Shown here piece by piece: positions 1 through 10,793 of a stretch of 64,000 nucleotides of DNA. Made by a program: the position numbers and the translations under genes. The notes under the pieces were generated by a model. It saw nothing but the letters and a program-made list of their open reading frames with translations, was not told the DNA's origin and ran no database searches. The first letter of the stretch is position 1, and each line of letters opens with the position of its first letter. The stretch spans positions 1 to 64,000 of the forward strand of contig NZ_QJRC01000073.1 of assembly GCF_013393325.1 (NCBI RefSeq), written 5' to 3'. The DNA comes from Pseudomonas hunanensis. Lineage in GTDB: Bacteria > Pseudomonadota > Gammaproteobacteria > Pseudomonadales > Pseudomonadaceae.

Positions 1-945
1 TCAGGCCAGGTTCTGCTCGGCCGACCAGCTGGCGTACCAGCTACGGAACAGCGCGTATTGCTGCTCGGCATAGTTGCGCTGGGCATCGGTCAGCACGTCG
101 GTCTGGTTGAAGTGCAGGCTGTACTCGGTGTCGCCGTTCAGCACCATCAGGTGCTTGTAGTACAGCACCAGGTCGCAACCTTCATCGAACGACGACAGCA
201 CGGCCAGTGCCGCCTCCAGCTCGCGCGCCAGGCGGCGGGCACGGGCGTCGCCCTTGGCCGCCTGCTTGCTCAGGCTCACCAGCTGCAGCACTTCACGCGG
301 CAGGGCGTTGCCGATGCCGGTGATGGCGCCGGTGGCGTTGCAGTTGACGAAGCCGTGCACCACTTGGGTATCCACGCCGACCATCAAGGTCACATCGTCG
401 TCCTTGGAGGTGATGTGTTCGGCGGCATAGCGCAGGTCGGCGCCACCGCCGAATTCCTTGAAACCGATCAGGTTGGGGAACTCGCGGCGCAGCTCGAAGA
501 ACAGGTCGGCGCGGGTGGCGAAGCCGTAGTACGGGCTGTTGTAGATCACCGCTGGCAGCTTTGGTGCGGCGGCGAGAATGGCCGAGAAGTGGTGCTTCTG
601 GGCGATCAACGAAGCGCCGCGGCTGAGCACGCGGGGGATGACCATCAGGCCGGCGGCGCCGACGCTGGCTGCGTGGGCGGCATGAGACACCGCTTCACGG
701 GTGTTCACCGCGCCGGTGCCGACAATGGTCGGGATGCCGGCGGCCACCAGGCGCGCCACGCCTTCCTGGCGCTCGGCCTCGGTCAACAGTGGCCAGTCAC
801 CCATCGAACCGCAGTACACCACGGCGCTCATGCCGGCTTCGATGAGTTCGCGGCCTTTGCGCACCAGGGCGTCGAAGTCCGGCTTGCGCTCGGCGGTGCA
901 CGGGGTCATCAGGGCGGGCATGGTGCCGGTGAAGATATTGCTCAT
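1..945 (-). CDS. DapA-family lyase/deaminase, probably 1-pyrroline-4-hydroxy-2-carboxylate deaminase-like
   Basis: This 314-residue protein has the length and fold signatures of the DHDPS/N-acetylneuraminate lyase family. Lys163 (in GFKEFGG) fits the Schiff-base lysine and Tyr135 (in IYNSPYY) the catalytic tyrosine. The family GTTGE-type loop is replaced by GSMGDWPLL near residues 46-54. That loop, and the overall sequence, resemble the hydroxyproline-pathway deaminase of pseudomonads more than true DapA, so a role in degrading a hydroxyproline-like or sugar-acid substrate is inferred. It is followed 37 bases upstream by an MFS transporter on the same strand, so import and breakdown are probably coupled. 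A GAGG ribosome site precedes the ATG. The exact substrate is uncertain. Confidence 0.8.
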   Translation of the reverse strand: MSNIFTGTMPALMTPCTAERKPDFDALVRKGRELIEAGMSAVVYCGSMGDWPLLTEAERQEGVARLVAAGIPTIVGTGAVNTREAVSHAAHAASVGAAGLMVIPRVLSRGASLIAQKHHFSAILAAAPKLPAVIYNSPYYGFATRADLFFELRREFPNLIGFKEFGGGADLRYAAEHITSKDDDVTLMVGVDTQVVHGFVNCNATGAITGIGNALPREVLQLVSLSKQAAKGDARARRLARELEAALAVLSSFDEGCDLVLYYKHLMVLNGDTEYSLHFNQTDVLTDAQRNYAEQQYALFRSWYASWSAEQNLA

Positions 946-981
946 GGTCGTTACCTCAAGGTGTGTATTTTTATGGGTTGT

Positions 982-2355
982 TCAGCGGCTGGCGTTGCGG
1001 GCCACGGATTCTTCGTCAACAGCACGCAGCGACTTGCCGCGGGTCTCCTTGGCTGCCGCTACGGCCACGATCGAGATGGCTGCCGCAGCCACCAGGTACC
1101 AGGCGATGGGCGTTGAGCTGTTGTATTCCTTCAGCAAGGTCACGGCGATCAGTGGCGCCAGCGAGCCAGCCAGGATTGGCGCGACCTGGTAGCACAGGGA
1201 AAGAGCGGTGTAGCGCACGTGGGTGGGGAACAGTTCGGCCATCAGCGCGGAATAGGGCGCATAGGTCATCGACTCGATGGCCAGGCCAAGGGTGATCGCC
1301 GCCATGATCAGCCAGTCATTGCCGGTGTCCATCATCGGGAAGCCGACGAAACCCCAGAACGCAGTGAGTACGGCACCGATCAGGTACACCGGCTTGCGGC
1401 CAATGATGTCCGAGAGGTAACCCATCGCCGGGATCATGAAGAAGTGCAGCAGGTGGGCGCCGAACATCAGTAGCAGGATTTGCGAGGTGTCCTTGTGCAC
1501 CACCAGTTTCAGGTAGGTGATGGAGAAGGTGACGACGGTGTAGTAAAGGATGTTTTCCGCAAAGCGCGCGCCAATGCCGATCAGCACTTCGCGCCAGTAC
1601 TTGGTAACCACTTCCACCACGCCCAGTTGCTGGCTTTCCAGCTTCTGCTGCTTGGCCTGGGCTTCCTTGAAGATCGGTGCATCGTCGACCCGGGTGCGGA
1701 TCCAGTAGCCGATCAGCACCACCACCGCCGAGAACCAGAAGGCCACCCGCCAACCCCAGTCAAGGAACTGCGCTTCGCTCAGGTTGGATGACAACAGCAG
1801 CAGGATGATGGTGGCGATCAGGTTGCCGGCCGGCACCCCCGCTTGTGGCCAACTGGCCCAGAAGCCGCGGCGGTTGTCCGGGCTGTGTTCGGACACCAGC
1901 AGCACCGCGCCGCCCCATTCGCCGCCAAAGGCAAAGCCCTGGATCAGCCGCAGCACCACCAACAGGATGGGGGCGGCATAGCCGATGCGTTCGAAGGTGG
2001 GCAGGCAGCCCATCAGGAAGGTGGTTATCCCGACCACGATCAGGCTGATTTGCAGTAAATGCTTGCGGCCAACCTTGTCACCGTAATGGCCAAACACCAG
2101 GCCACCGATGGGGCGGGCGAGGAAACCTACGGCATAGAGGGCAAAGGCGGCGATGATCCCATCCATGGCGCTGCCGGTCTGGCGGAAGAACAGCTGGCCG
2201 AAGACCAGTGCCGAGGCGGTGCCGTAAAGGAAAAATTCGTACCACTCGGCGACTGCGCCGGCCATGGCCGCAGCTACCACACGCTTGATGCCCGCTGGGG
2301 CCTGGTCTGCTGTTTTTGCGACATTCACCGATGCCGCCGAAGAGGGTGTGGCCAT
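982..2355 (-). CDS. MFS transporter, metabolite:H+ symporter (MHS) type
   Basis: This 457-residue integral membrane protein has about 12 hydrophobic segments. Its MHS/ProP-ShiA-like signature includes [18 protein letters not shown] in the loop between helices 2 and 3 and a [11 protein letters not shown] stretch near residue 140. Such proteins import small carboxylates or betaines with protons across the inner membrane. It shares strand and probably transcript with the downstream DapA-family gene. Its upstream region carries an operator-like box also present before the GntR regulator, so control by that regulator is inferred. The substrate cannot be told from sequence. Confidence 0.85.
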   Translation of the reverse strand: MATPSSAASVNVAKTADQAPAGIKRVVAAAMAGAVAEWYEFFLYGTASALVFGQLFFRQTGSAMDGIIAAFALYAVGFLARPIGGLVFGHYGDKVGRKHLLQISLIVVGITTFLMGCLPTFERIGYAAPILLVVLRLIQGFAFGGEWGGAVLLVSEHSPDNRRGFWASWPQAGVPAGNLIATIILLLLSSNLSEAQFLDWGWRVAFWFSAVVVLIGYWIRTRVDDAPIFKEAQAKQQKLESQQLGVVEVVTKYWREVLIGIGARFAENILYYTVVTFSITYLKLVVHKDTSQILLLMFGAHLLHFFMIPAMGYLSDIIGRKPVYLIGAVLTAFWGFVGFPMMDTGNDWLIMAAITLGLAIESMTYAPYSALMAELFPTHVRYTALSLCYQVAPILAGSLAPLIAVTLLKEYNSSTPIAWYLVAAAAISIVAVAAAKETRGKSLRAVDEESVARNASR

Positions 2356-2442
2356 GGTTTTGCACTCCGATACGTAATTATTGGAAGAAGGAGTAGGCAG
2401 CGCGGCACTGGCAAATCGATGCCGCTGATTCCTTATATGGTA

Positions 2443-2457
2443 TTTCGTATACGATAT
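2443..2457. promoter_or_regulatory. Candidate GntR operator upstream of the MFS gene
   Basis: TTTCGTATACGATAT contains a perfect inverted CGTATACG core. It matches the reverse complement of the box at 3217-3231 at 14 of 15 positions. It lies about 90 bases before the transporter ATG, in the intergenic region facing the GntR gene end. FCD-type GntR regulators bind short palindromes of this size, so it is the likely site of the neighbouring regulator. Confidence 0.6.
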
Positions 2458-2519
2458 CTAGATAAGCAAAAACAAAGCCAGAAGGGAGATTTAGAATCGA
2501 GCGGCAGCAGGTTGTTGAG

Positions 2520-3203
2520 TCAGTTGTGGGGCAGGTGCTCGTACAGGCTCTGGCACACCCCGTTGATGTGTTCTTCGATCAGTTGCGCCGCCAGCTCTAC
2601 ATCGCGCGCCCGGCAGGCGGCAACGATGTCGCGGTGCTCATGATCGGCGCGCAGCTTGCCCGCCGACAGGCTCATCTGCATGCGCAGGTAGCGTTCCACC
2701 TTGTCATGGATCGAGCGTATCAGGCCCACCAGATAGGGCCGCCTTGCGGGTTCGTACAGGCAAGCGTGCAGCGCCCAGTTGAGGTCGGCCCAGCGGCCAA
2801 CGTCATCTTCACCGATGAACTCCGCGCAAATGGCTTCGGCGCGAGCGAAATGCTGTTCGGTCATGTTGGGGATCGCCAGGCGAATGGCCTTCACCTCCAG
2901 CAACACCCGTACCTCGAACATCTGCGCCAGTTCAGGTTCCGAGATGCGGGTGACCAATGCACCACGGTTGCGGTGGAAATCCACCAGGCCTTCAGCCTCA
3001 AGGCGCTTCAGGGCCTCGCGCACCGGGATCTTGCTGACGTTGAACGCCTGCGCCACTTCGTCCTGGCGCACGGGTTCGCCTTCGGCCAGCTGGCCCGAGA
3101 TGATCGCCTCGCGCAGGTGTTTGGCGATGATTTCCGACATCGAGGGTGTTGCACCCAGGTCTGTAGCTTTGAAAGACGGCAGCGGCACGGGAAATTCCAG
3201 CAA
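2520..3203 (-). CDS. GntR-family (FCD subfamily) transcriptional regulator
   Basis: This protein has up to 227 residues. The N-terminal winged helix (about residues 25-90) includes LREAIISGQLAEGEPV and VREALKRLEAEGLV, and an all-helical FCD effector domain follows (about 100-220). The FCD histidines are visible in ALHACLY, DHEHRDIV and EEHING, the usual metal/ligand site. The longest start is a TTG at 3203 with no clear ribosome site; an internal ATG at 3140 (residue 22) would still include the whole winged helix and is an equally good choice. It probably represses the downstream transporter and lyase until the substrate appears, and its own gene carries a matching operator. Confidence 0.85.
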   Translation of the reverse strand: MLEFPVPLPSFKATDLGATPSMSEIIAKHLREAIISGQLAEGEPVRQDEVAQAFNVSKIPVREALKRLEAEGLVDFHRNRGALVTRISEPELAQMFEVRVLLEVKAIRLAIPNMTEQHFARAEAICAEFIGEDDVGRWADLNWALHACLYEPARRPYLVGLIRSIHDKVERYLRMQMSLSAGKLRADHEHRDIVAACRARDVELAAQLIEEHINGVCQSLYEHLPHN

Positions 3204-3216
3204 TCAGGCAGTGCGG

Positions 3217-3231
3217 ATATCTTATACGAAA
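3217..3231. promoter_or_regulatory. Candidate autoregulatory operator of the GntR gene
   Basis: ATATCTTATACGAAA here is the reverse complement of TTTCGTATAAGATAT, one base different from the box before the MFS gene. It starts 14 bases upstream of the longest possible GntR start codon. Two copies of one box at the two ends of a regulator-transporter pair is typical of autoregulated local control. Confidence 0.55.
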
Positions 3232-3263
3232 CGCCCTGCCAGCCATACCGACCGCCGTAGGGC

Positions 3264-3779
3264 TTACACCTGGCGGGCCGCCAGTGCGTTCTCGTCCTCA
3301 CCGGTTGACTGAGTATTGGTCTTCGCCAGGGCCTTGGCCTCGATATCGTCCTTCATGCGCTGGGCAATCTGCTGGTCGACCAGTTCCTTCTTCTCAGGTG
3401 GCAGGGCGTTGTACTCGTCCTCGGTCAAGCCCAATTCGCGCAGCAGCTTTTCCTTGATCATCTCGGCAGGCGATTTGGACATGAGATCCTGGAAGTCCTG
3501 CCTGGCGCTGCTGGTTTGTTGCGTACCCATTTCAGCAGGCTGGCCAGGATCGTTGCCAGGGTTCTGCAACTGCACCTTGAGCTTGGCAAAGGCCTCCTCG
3601 CGGGCATCCTCGGCATCCTGCTGCGAGGTATTGCCCTGGCGGCTCTGCTGCGCGGTGGCGCTGTTGGCGACCACTGGTAGACGGAACTGCGGCACGTCGG
3701 CCGCGGCCTGGTCCATGCCGGTGCGCTGTTGCTGATGGAGCGCGGCCTGCCAGCCGAGGTCGTTGATTACGATAGTCAT
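3264..3779 (-). CDS. Conserved hypothetical protein, 171 residues
   Basis: I do not recognise a characterised family. The protein begins MTIVINDLGWQAAL, is rich in Gln, Ala and Glu, and has no membrane segment or signal peptide. A charged helical C-terminal part (about residues 95-155) includes AEMIKEKLLRELGLTEDEYNALPPE-like sequence, suggesting a helical bundle or coiled coil. The start at 3779 is chosen because AGGAGG lies at 3784-3789, five bases upstream; a longer frame back to 3833 has no such site. It is divergent from the cyclase gene. A regulatory or structural role is possible, but nothing in the sequence decides it. Confidence 0.7.
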   Translation of the reverse strand: MTIVINDLGWQAALHQQQRTGMDQAAADVPQFRLPVVANSATAQQSRQGNTSQQDAEDAREEAFAKLKVQLQNPGNDPGQPAEMGTQQTSSARQDFQDLMSKSPAEMIKEKLLRELGLTEDEYNALPPEKKELVDQQIAQRMKDDIEAKALAKTNTQSTGEDENALAARQV

Positions 3780-3995
3780 GAATTCCTCCTTGGAAATGTC
3801 ATAGGCAGCAGGGAAGGGCAATTGCCATGCCACCTATCCCCGCCATGCAAATAGCGCGTTGGTGCTATTCCGGTCGCGGCACGGTGGGCATATGCTTGCC
3901 CGTCACAGGCATGATCTTGCCGCCTGCGGCAATTACCACCACTGTCGGCAGCCCCTTGAACGGAGCGCAGTTGCTGGGCATCAGGGAGAGCGTCC

Positions 3996-4994
3996 ATGAA
4001 TCAGGAAACCAGGCCGGCACCAGCCGGCTTCAGTGAACAGCAGTTGCACACTTTGTTCGAGTTGATCAGCGATGGCATCTGGGACTGGAATGCCAACACC
4101 GGTTACGTTTATCGCAATCCAGGCTGGTACACCATGCTCGGTTATGCCAGCCACTCCATGGCCAACTCGGTTTTTACCTGGGAAAGCGTGATCCATCCCG
4201 AAGACTACACACGGGTAATGGCGCATTTCGAGGCCTACATCAATCAGCGCAACGAGCGCTACCTCATCGAATACCGTTGCCGTTGCCAGGATGGCAGCTA
4301 CATCTGGATCGAAGACAGCGGCTATATCATCGCGCATAACGAAGACGGCTCGGTGGCGCGCATGCTTGGTGCACACCGCAACATCGACGCCGGCAAGCGC
4401 CTGGTGGCAGAGCTGGAGCAGAAGAACCAGTCGCTGGAATACCAGGTGGCCGAACGCACCCGTGAGCTGTCCTGGGTGAACCATCAGTTGCAGCGGCAAC
4501 TGGACGAAAACCGTGAACTGGCCGAACGTGATGCGTTGACCCGGGTCGCCAACCGCTATCGGCTGGAGAAAGCGTTGCAGTTGGAGTGCGAACGCGCCCA
4601 GCGCTTCCGCCAGCCGTTGTCGCTGATCGCCATGGACATGGATGATTTCAAGCCCATCAACGACCGCTACGGTCACGCCCGTGGCGATGCGGCGCTGGTC
4701 CGGGTGGCCGAAAACCTGCACACCTGCTTGCGCGAATTGGACCTGCTGGCGCGTTGGGGCGGCGACGAGTTCGTCATCGTGCTGCCGCAGACCATGCTCG
4801 GGGAGGCGCTGGAGGTGGCGGCGCGCTTGCGCCAGGCGATGGAGCAGCTGGAACCGGTGGGCGATTGTCGGCTGACCATGAGCTATGGCGTGGTGCAATG
4901 GCGGGAAGGGGAAGACCAGCACGCGCTGCTGGCGCGGGCAGACAAGGCGCTTTACCGGGCCAAAGATGCTGGCAAGAACGCGATTGCCGAGTGA
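3996..4994 (+). CDS. PAS-GGDEF diguanylate cyclase
   Basis: This 332-residue soluble protein has an N-terminal PAS domain of the PAS_3 type (about 15-130; IWDWNANTG, HPEDYTRV, IEYRCRCQDGSYIWIEDSG). A short coiled-coil signalling helix follows (about 130-170), then a GGDEF domain (170-332). The active-site motif GGDEF is intact, and the inhibitory I-site RELD lies five residues before it, so an active, product-inhibited c-di-GMP synthase is expected. There is no membrane segment or receiver domain, so the PAS domain is the sensor; its ligand is unknown. A c-di-GMP receptor, FlgZ, is encoded about 9 kb away. Confidence 0.92.
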   Translation: MNQETRPAPAGFSEQQLHTLFELISDGIWDWNANTGYVYRNPGWYTMLGYASHSMANSVFTWESVIHPEDYTRVMAHFEAYINQRNERYLIEYRCRCQDGSYIWIEDSGYIIAHNEDGSVARMLGAHRNIDAGKRLVAELEQKNQSLEYQVAERTRELSWVNHQLQRQLDENRELAERDALTRVANRYRLEKALQLECERAQRFRQPLSLIAMDMDDFKPINDRYGHARGDAALVRVAENLHTCLRELDLLARWGGDEFVIVLPQTMLGEALEVAARLRQAMEQLEPVGDCRLTMSYGVVQWREGEDQHALLARADKALYRAKDAGKNAIAE

Positions 4995-5009
4995 TTGGGC
5001 CGCTTCAGG

Positions 5010-5046
5010 CATAAAAAGGACCCGCTGCGCCTCACGGCGCAGCGGG
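5010..5046 (-). terminator. Intrinsic terminator of the bkd operon
   Basis: A perfect 11-base-pair stem (CCCGCTGCGCC at 5021-5031 with GGCGCAGCGGG at 5036-5046) and a four-base loop lie just past lpdV. Read on the minus strand it is followed by TCCTTTTTA, so it should stop transcription coming from lpdV. On the plus strand no U-run follows, so it serves the cyclase gene less well. Confidence 0.85.
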
Positions 5047-5072
5047 CCAATTCGGCCTCGGCCGCTTCAGTG

Positions 5073-6452
5073 TCAGATATGCAGTGCGTGGCCCAGGGCG
5101 CGCAGGGCGGCTTCCTGTACCGCTTCACCCAGCGTCGGGTGGGCATGGATGGTGCCCGCTACATCTTCCAGGCAGGCGCCCATTTCCAGTGATTGGGCAA
5201 ACGCTGTGGACAATTCGGAAACCGCCACGCCAACCGCCTGCCAGCCCAGGATCAAGTGGTTGTCACGCCGCGCCACCACGCGCACGAAACCGCTTTTCGC
5301 TTCCAGGCTCATGGCCCGGCCGTTGGCGGCGAACGGGAACTGCGCGACGATGCAGTCCAGGCCTTGCTGGCTGGCCTGCTCCGGGGTTTTACCGACCACC
5401 ACCACTTCCGGGTCGGTGAAGCACACGGCGGCAATCGCAGCCGGTTCGAAGCGGCGGGCCTTGCCGGCGATGATTTCGGCGACCATTTCGCCCTGGGCCA
5501 TGGCCCGGTGCGCAAGCATCGGCTCGCCAGCCACGTCGCCGATCGCCCAGACGTTGTGCATGCTGGTTTGGCAGCGCTCGTCGATGGCGATGGCGGCACC
5601 GTTCATTTTCAGCGCCAGGCATTCCAGGTTGAAACCTTGGGTACGGGGCCGACGGCCCACGGCTACCAGCACCTGGTCGGCTTCCAGGCGCAGTTGCCCG
5701 CCCTTGCCGTCGTTGGCCAGCAGGCAACCATTTTCGTAGCCTTCGACGCTGTGGCCCAGGTGCAGGGCGATGCCCAGCTTCTTCAGCGACTCGGCCACCG
5801 GGGCGGTGAGTTCGCTGTCGTAGGTTGGCAGGATGCGCTCACGCGCTTCCACCACGCTTACCTGCGCGCCCAGCTTGCGGTAGGCGATGCCTAGCTCCAG
5901 GCCGATATAGCCACCGCCCACCACCACCAGGTGTTGCGGCAGGGCTTTCGGTGCCAAGGCTTCAGTCGAGGAAATCACCGGGCCACCCAGCGGCAGCATC
6001 GGCAGTTCGACACTGCTGGAGCCAGTGGCCAGCAACAGGTGTTCGCACTGGATGCGCTGGCCATCGACCTCGACCTGCTTGCCGTCGAGCACCTTGGCCC
6101 AGCCGTGCACCACTTTCACCCCGTGCTTTTTCAACAGGGCAGCAACACCGCTGGTCAGGCGGTCGACGATGCCGTCCTTCCAGGCCACGCTCTGGCCGAT
6201 GTCCAGGCGTGGTGAAGCCACGCTGATGCCCAGTGGCGATGGCTCGGTGAAGCGCGATGCCTGGTGGAACTGCTCGGCCACGTGGATCAGCGCCTTGGAG
6301 GGGATGCAGCCAATGTTCAGGCAGGTGCCGCCCAGTGCCTGGCCCTCCACCAGCACGGTGGGAATGCCCAGTTGTCCGGCGCGGATAGCCGCTACATAAC
6401 CGCCAGGGCCGCCGCCGATGATCAACAGGGTCGTTTGAAGGGTCGGGTTCAT
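5073..6452 (-). CDS. lpdV: Dihydrolipoamide dehydrogenase, E3 of the branched-chain keto-acid dehydrogenase
   Basis: LpdV reoxidises the lipoyl groups of BkdB and passes electrons to NAD+. The 459-residue protein shows the FAD site GGGPGGY (13-19) and the redox disulfide C44-x4-C49 in [13 protein letters not shown]. It also has a second dinucleotide fold [13 protein letters not shown] and the C-terminal HAHPTLGE with the catalytic His-Glu pair. The ATG at 6452 is preferred because GGAG lies five bases upstream and the length fits the P. putida Lpd-val protein. A GTG at 6458, overlapping the bkdB stop codon, is the alternative. It is the last gene of the bkd operon and ends in a strong terminator. 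Confidence 0.97.
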   Translation of the reverse strand: MNPTLQTTLLIIGGGPGGYVAAIRAGQLGIPTVLVEGQALGGTCLNIGCIPSKALIHVAEQFHQASRFTEPSPLGISVASPRLDIGQSVAWKDGIVDRLTSGVAALLKKHGVKVVHGWAKVLDGKQVEVDGQRIQCEHLLLATGSSSVELPMLPLGGPVISSTEALAPKALPQHLVVVGGGYIGLELGIAYRKLGAQVSVVEARERILPTYDSELTAPVAESLKKLGIALHLGHSVEGYENGCLLANDGKGGQLRLEADQVLVAVGRRPRTQGFNLECLALKMNGAAIAIDERCQTSMHNVWAIGDVAGEPMLAHRAMAQGEMVAEIIAGKARRFEPAAIAAVCFTDPEVVVVGKTPEQASQQGLDCIVAQFPFAANGRAMSLEAKSGFVRVVARRDNHLILGWQAVGVAVSELSTAFAQSLEMGACLEDVAGTIHAHPTLGEAVQEAALRALGHALHI

Positions 6453-6454
6453 GT

Positions 6455-7726
6455 TCACTCCACGAACAGGCAGGCGGGTTGTTCGAGCAGGCCACGCACG
6501 GCCTGGATGAACAGTGCGGCGTCCATGCCATCGACCACGCGGTGATCGAACGAGCTGGACAGGTTCATCATCTTGCGCACGACGATCTGGCCGTCGATCA
6601 CCACTGGTCGCTCGACCATGCGGTTGACGCCGACGATGGCCACTTCCGGGGTGTTGACCACGGGGGTGCTGACGATACCGCCCAAGGCGCCGAGGCTGGT
6701 CAGGGTGATGGTCGAGCCGGACAGCTCATCACGGCTGGCCTTGTTGTTGCGCGCAGCGTTGGCCAGGCGCGAAATCTCGCCAGCATTGGCCCACAGGCTG
6801 CCCGCTTCGGCATGGCGCAGCACCGGCACCATCAGGCCGTTGTCACCTTGGGTGGCGATGCCCACATGCACCGCGCCATGGCGGGTGATGATCTGTGCTT
6901 CGTCGTCGTAGGTGGCGTTGATCTGCGGGAAGTCACGCAGTGCCACGACCAGGGCGCGTACCAGGAACGGCAGCAGGGTCAGCTTGCCTCGGCTATCGCC
7001 ATGCTTGCTGTTGAGTTGCTGGCGCAGGGCTTCCAGGGAGGTGACGTCGATTTCTTCCACATAGCTGAAATGCGCGACCCGGCGCTTGGCGTCCTGCATG
7101 CGCTGGGCGATCTTGCGGCGCAGGCCGATCACCGGCACCTGCTCGCTGTCGCTGCGCTTGGCATAGCCACTCGGCGCTTGCCCGGCAGCACGCTGTGGCT
7201 TGCTCATGAAGGCGTCGAGGTCTTCGTGCAGGATGCGCCCGGCCGGGCCGCTGCCATGCACGTAACGCAGTTCGATACCGGCATCCAAGGCGCGTTTGCG
7301 CACGGCCGGCGAGGCCAGCGGTTTATCGCCTGGCTGGCGCGGCACGATGGGTGCGGCTTCGTGCTGGGCGGGCGCCTGGTACGCGGCGGGTTTCATCTCT
7401 TTCTGCGGTTCTGGTTTGGCGGCCACTGGGGCCGATGGCGTGTCTACCGGCTTGGCCTGTGGCGTATCCACATGGTTGCCGCTGCCTTCCACTTCGATGC
7501 GGATCAGTTCGCTACCGACCGCCATCACTTCACCGGGCTGGCCACCCAGGGCCAGCACCTTGCCACTGACCGGCGAAGGAATTTCCACGGTGGCCTTGTC
7601 GGTCATGACGTCGGCCACCACCTGGTCCTCGGCGATGATGTCACCGACCTTGACGAACCATTCCACCAACTCGACCTGCGCGATGCCTTCGCCAATGTCC
7701 GGCATCTTGATGACGTGCGTGCCCAT
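6455..7726 (-). CDS. bkdB: Branched-chain keto-acid dehydrogenase E2 (lipoamide acyltransferase)
   Basis: BkdB is the core of the complex that turns the keto acids of Val, Leu and Ile into acyl-CoA. In its 423 residues are an N-terminal lipoyl domain with the modified Lys44 in TDKATVE, an Ala/Pro-rich linker, an E1/E3-binding domain near 138-175 and the acyltransferase domain. The catalytic His395 and Asp399 lie in SFDHRVVDG. The start ATG directly follows the bkdA2 stop (TGAATG), and the gene end meets lpdV, so translation is probably coupled through the operon. Confidence 0.97.
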   Translation of the reverse strand: MGTHVIKMPDIGEGIAQVELVEWFVKVGDIIAEDQVVADVMTDKATVEIPSPVSGKVLALGGQPGEVMAVGSELIRIEVEGSGNHVDTPQAKPVDTPSAPVAAKPEPQKEMKPAAYQAPAQHEAAPIVPRQPGDKPLASPAVRKRALDAGIELRYVHGSGPAGRILHEDLDAFMSKPQRAAGQAPSGYAKRSDSEQVPVIGLRRKIAQRMQDAKRRVAHFSYVEEIDVTSLEALRQQLNSKHGDSRGKLTLLPFLVRALVVALRDFPQINATYDDEAQIITRHGAVHVGIATQGDNGLMVPVLRHAEAGSLWANAGEISRLANAARNNKASRDELSGSTITLTSLGALGGIVSTPVVNTPEVAIVGVNRMVERPVVIDGQIVVRKMMNLSSSFDHRVVDGMDAALFIQAVRGLLEQPACLFVE

Positions 7727-8785
7727 TCAGACCTCCATGACCTTTTTCAATGCCGCACCTACCCGCGAAGGCCCTGGGAAGTAAGCCCACTCCTGTGCGT
7801 GAGGGTAGGGGGTGTCCCAACCTGTGACGCGTTCGATCGGCGCCTCCAGGTGGTGGAAGCAGTGCTCCTGCACCAGCGACACCAGTTCGGCACCGAAGCC
7901 GCAGGTGCGGGTCGCTTCGTGCACCACCACGCAGCGGCCGGTCTTTTTCACCGACTCGACGATGGTGTCCAGGTCCAGCGGCCACAGGCTGCGCAGGTCG
8001 ATCACTTCGGCATCGACGCCGCTTTCTTCGGCGGCCACCTGGGCCACGTATACCGTGGTGCCATAGGTGAGCACGGTCACGTCATTGCCAGGGCGGGTAA
8101 TGGCGGCCTTGTCCAGCGGCACGGTGTAGTAGCCGTCGGGTACGGCGCTGTGCGGGTGCTTCGACCAGGGTGTTACCGGGCGGTCGTGGTGGCCGTCGAA
8201 CGGGCCGTTGTACAGGCGCTTGGGCTCCAGGAAAATCACCGGGTCGTCGCATTCGATCGAGGCAATCAGCAGGCCTTTGGCGTCATACGGGTTGGACGGC
8301 ATGACGGTGCGCAGGCCGCACACCTGGGTGAACATCGCTTCCGGGCTCTGGCTGTGGGTCTGGCCACCATAGATGCCGCCGCCGCAAGGCATGCGCAAGG
8401 TCAGCGGGGCGATGAACTCGCCGGCCGAACGGTAGCGCAGGCGCGCCATCTCGGAGACGATCTGGTCGGAGGCGGGGTAGAAGTAGTCGGCGAACTGGAT
8501 CTCCACGACCGGGCGCAGACCGTAGGCACCCATGCCAACGGCGGTGCCGACGATGCCGCTCTCGGAGATTGGCGCGTCGAACACGCGCGACTTGCCGTAC
8601 TTGGTCTGCAGGCCTTCGGTGCAGCGGAACACGCCGCCGAAGTAACCGACGTCCTGGCCGTACACGACCACATTGTCGTCGCGCTCAAGCATGACATCCA
8701 TGGCCGAGCGCAGGGCCTGGATCATGGTCATGGTAGTGGTGGCCATGGCGGTTTCCGGGTTGATGCTGTTGTTGTGGTCGTTCAT
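7727..8785 (-). CDS. bkdA2: Branched-chain keto-acid dehydrogenase E1 beta subunit
   Basis: This 352-residue transketolase-like beta subunit pairs with BkdA1 to decarboxylate branched 2-oxo acids. Family sequence is seen in MIQALRSAMDVML, GQDVGYFGGVF, PISESGIVG and the C-terminal HPHAQEWAYFPG. The start at 8785 (MNDHNNS) is chosen; the frame stays open upstream only inside bkdA1. It begins one base after the bkdA1 stop codon, so the two subunits are translated together. Confidence 0.96.
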   Translation of the reverse strand: MNDHNNSINPETAMATTTMTMIQALRSAMDVMLERDDNVVVYGQDVGYFGGVFRCTEGLQTKYGKSRVFDAPISESGIVGTAVGMGAYGLRPVVEIQFADYFYPASDQIVSEMARLRYRSAGEFIAPLTLRMPCGGGIYGGQTHSQSPEAMFTQVCGLRTVMPSNPYDAKGLLIASIECDDPVIFLEPKRLYNGPFDGHHDRPVTPWSKHPHSAVPDGYYTVPLDKAAITRPGNDVTVLTYGTTVYVAQVAAEESGVDAEVIDLRSLWPLDLDTIVESVKKTGRCVVVHEATRTCGFGAELVSLVQEHCFHHLEAPIERVTGWDTPYPHAQEWAYFPGPSRVGAALKKVMEV

Positions 8786-8786
8786 C

Positions 8787-10217
<1,431 letters not shown>

Positions 10218-10703
10218 ATGCGCAAACTCGATCGTACCGATATCGGCATTCTCAACAGCCTGCAGGAAAACGCCCGCATCACCAACGCCGAGCTGGCACG
10301 CTCGGTCAACCTGTCGCCCACGCCCTGTTTCAACCGGGTGCGGGCCATGGAAGAACTGGGGGTGATCCGCCAGCAGGTGACCTTGTTGTCGCCCGAGGCG
10401 TTGGGGCTGGATGTGAATGTGTTCATCCATGTCAGCCTGGAAAAACAGGTAGAGCAGTCGTTGCACCGCTTCGAGGAAGAAATTGCCGAACGGCCCGAGG
10501 TGATGGAGTGCTACCTGATGACCGGGGACCCGGATTACCTGCTACGGGTGCTGTTGCCGAGTATCCAGGCGCTGGAGCGCTTTCTCGACTACCTGACCCG
10601 GTTGCCGGGGGTGGCAAATATCCGCTCGAGTTTTGCCTTGAAACAGGTGCGCTACAAGACGGCCTTGCCGTTGCCGGCCAATGGCATGACCTTGCGCGAA
10701 TAG
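10218..10703 (+). CDS. bkdR: Lrp/AsnC-family activator of the bkd operon
   Basis: This 161-residue regulator has the Lrp layout. The N-terminal helix-turn-helix (about 6-50) includes [22 protein letters not shown], and the C-terminal RAM ligand-binding domain (about 68-145) includes [17 protein letters not shown]. In P. putida BkdR binds the bkdA1 promoter and activates it when branched-chain amino acids, mainly L-valine, are present; it also limits its own expression. The divergent position next to bkdA1 matches. The ATG follows a short AT-rich leader. Confidence 0.93.
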
Positions 10704-10757
10704 AAGAGGCCCCAGGCGTTCGAGAGGCTGCTTGATATTTTAAACACCCCCAGCCTA

Positions 10758-10781
10758 TGTTGTTGTCAGCCTACAACAACA
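10758..10781. promoter_or_regulatory. Perfect 9-bp inverted repeat before the glutamine-synthetase-like gene
   Basis: TGTTGTTGT (10758-10766) and ACAACAACA (10773-10781) are perfect inverted repeats with a six-base spacer. They end at the AAGGA ribosome site of the next gene. The location suggests an operator, or an mRNA hairpin limiting translation. The binding protein is not known from sequence. Confidence 0.5.
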
Positions 10782-10793
10782 AGGACAAGCGTC

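Noticed and set aside
58..1116. Long plus-strand open frame opposite the DapA-family gene
   Set aside because: It is a GC-rich antisense frame of the 314-residue enzyme, full of His, Gln and Ala with no family pattern. Similar long antisense frames over bkdB, fliC, fliI, flgI and cheA were left out for the same reason.
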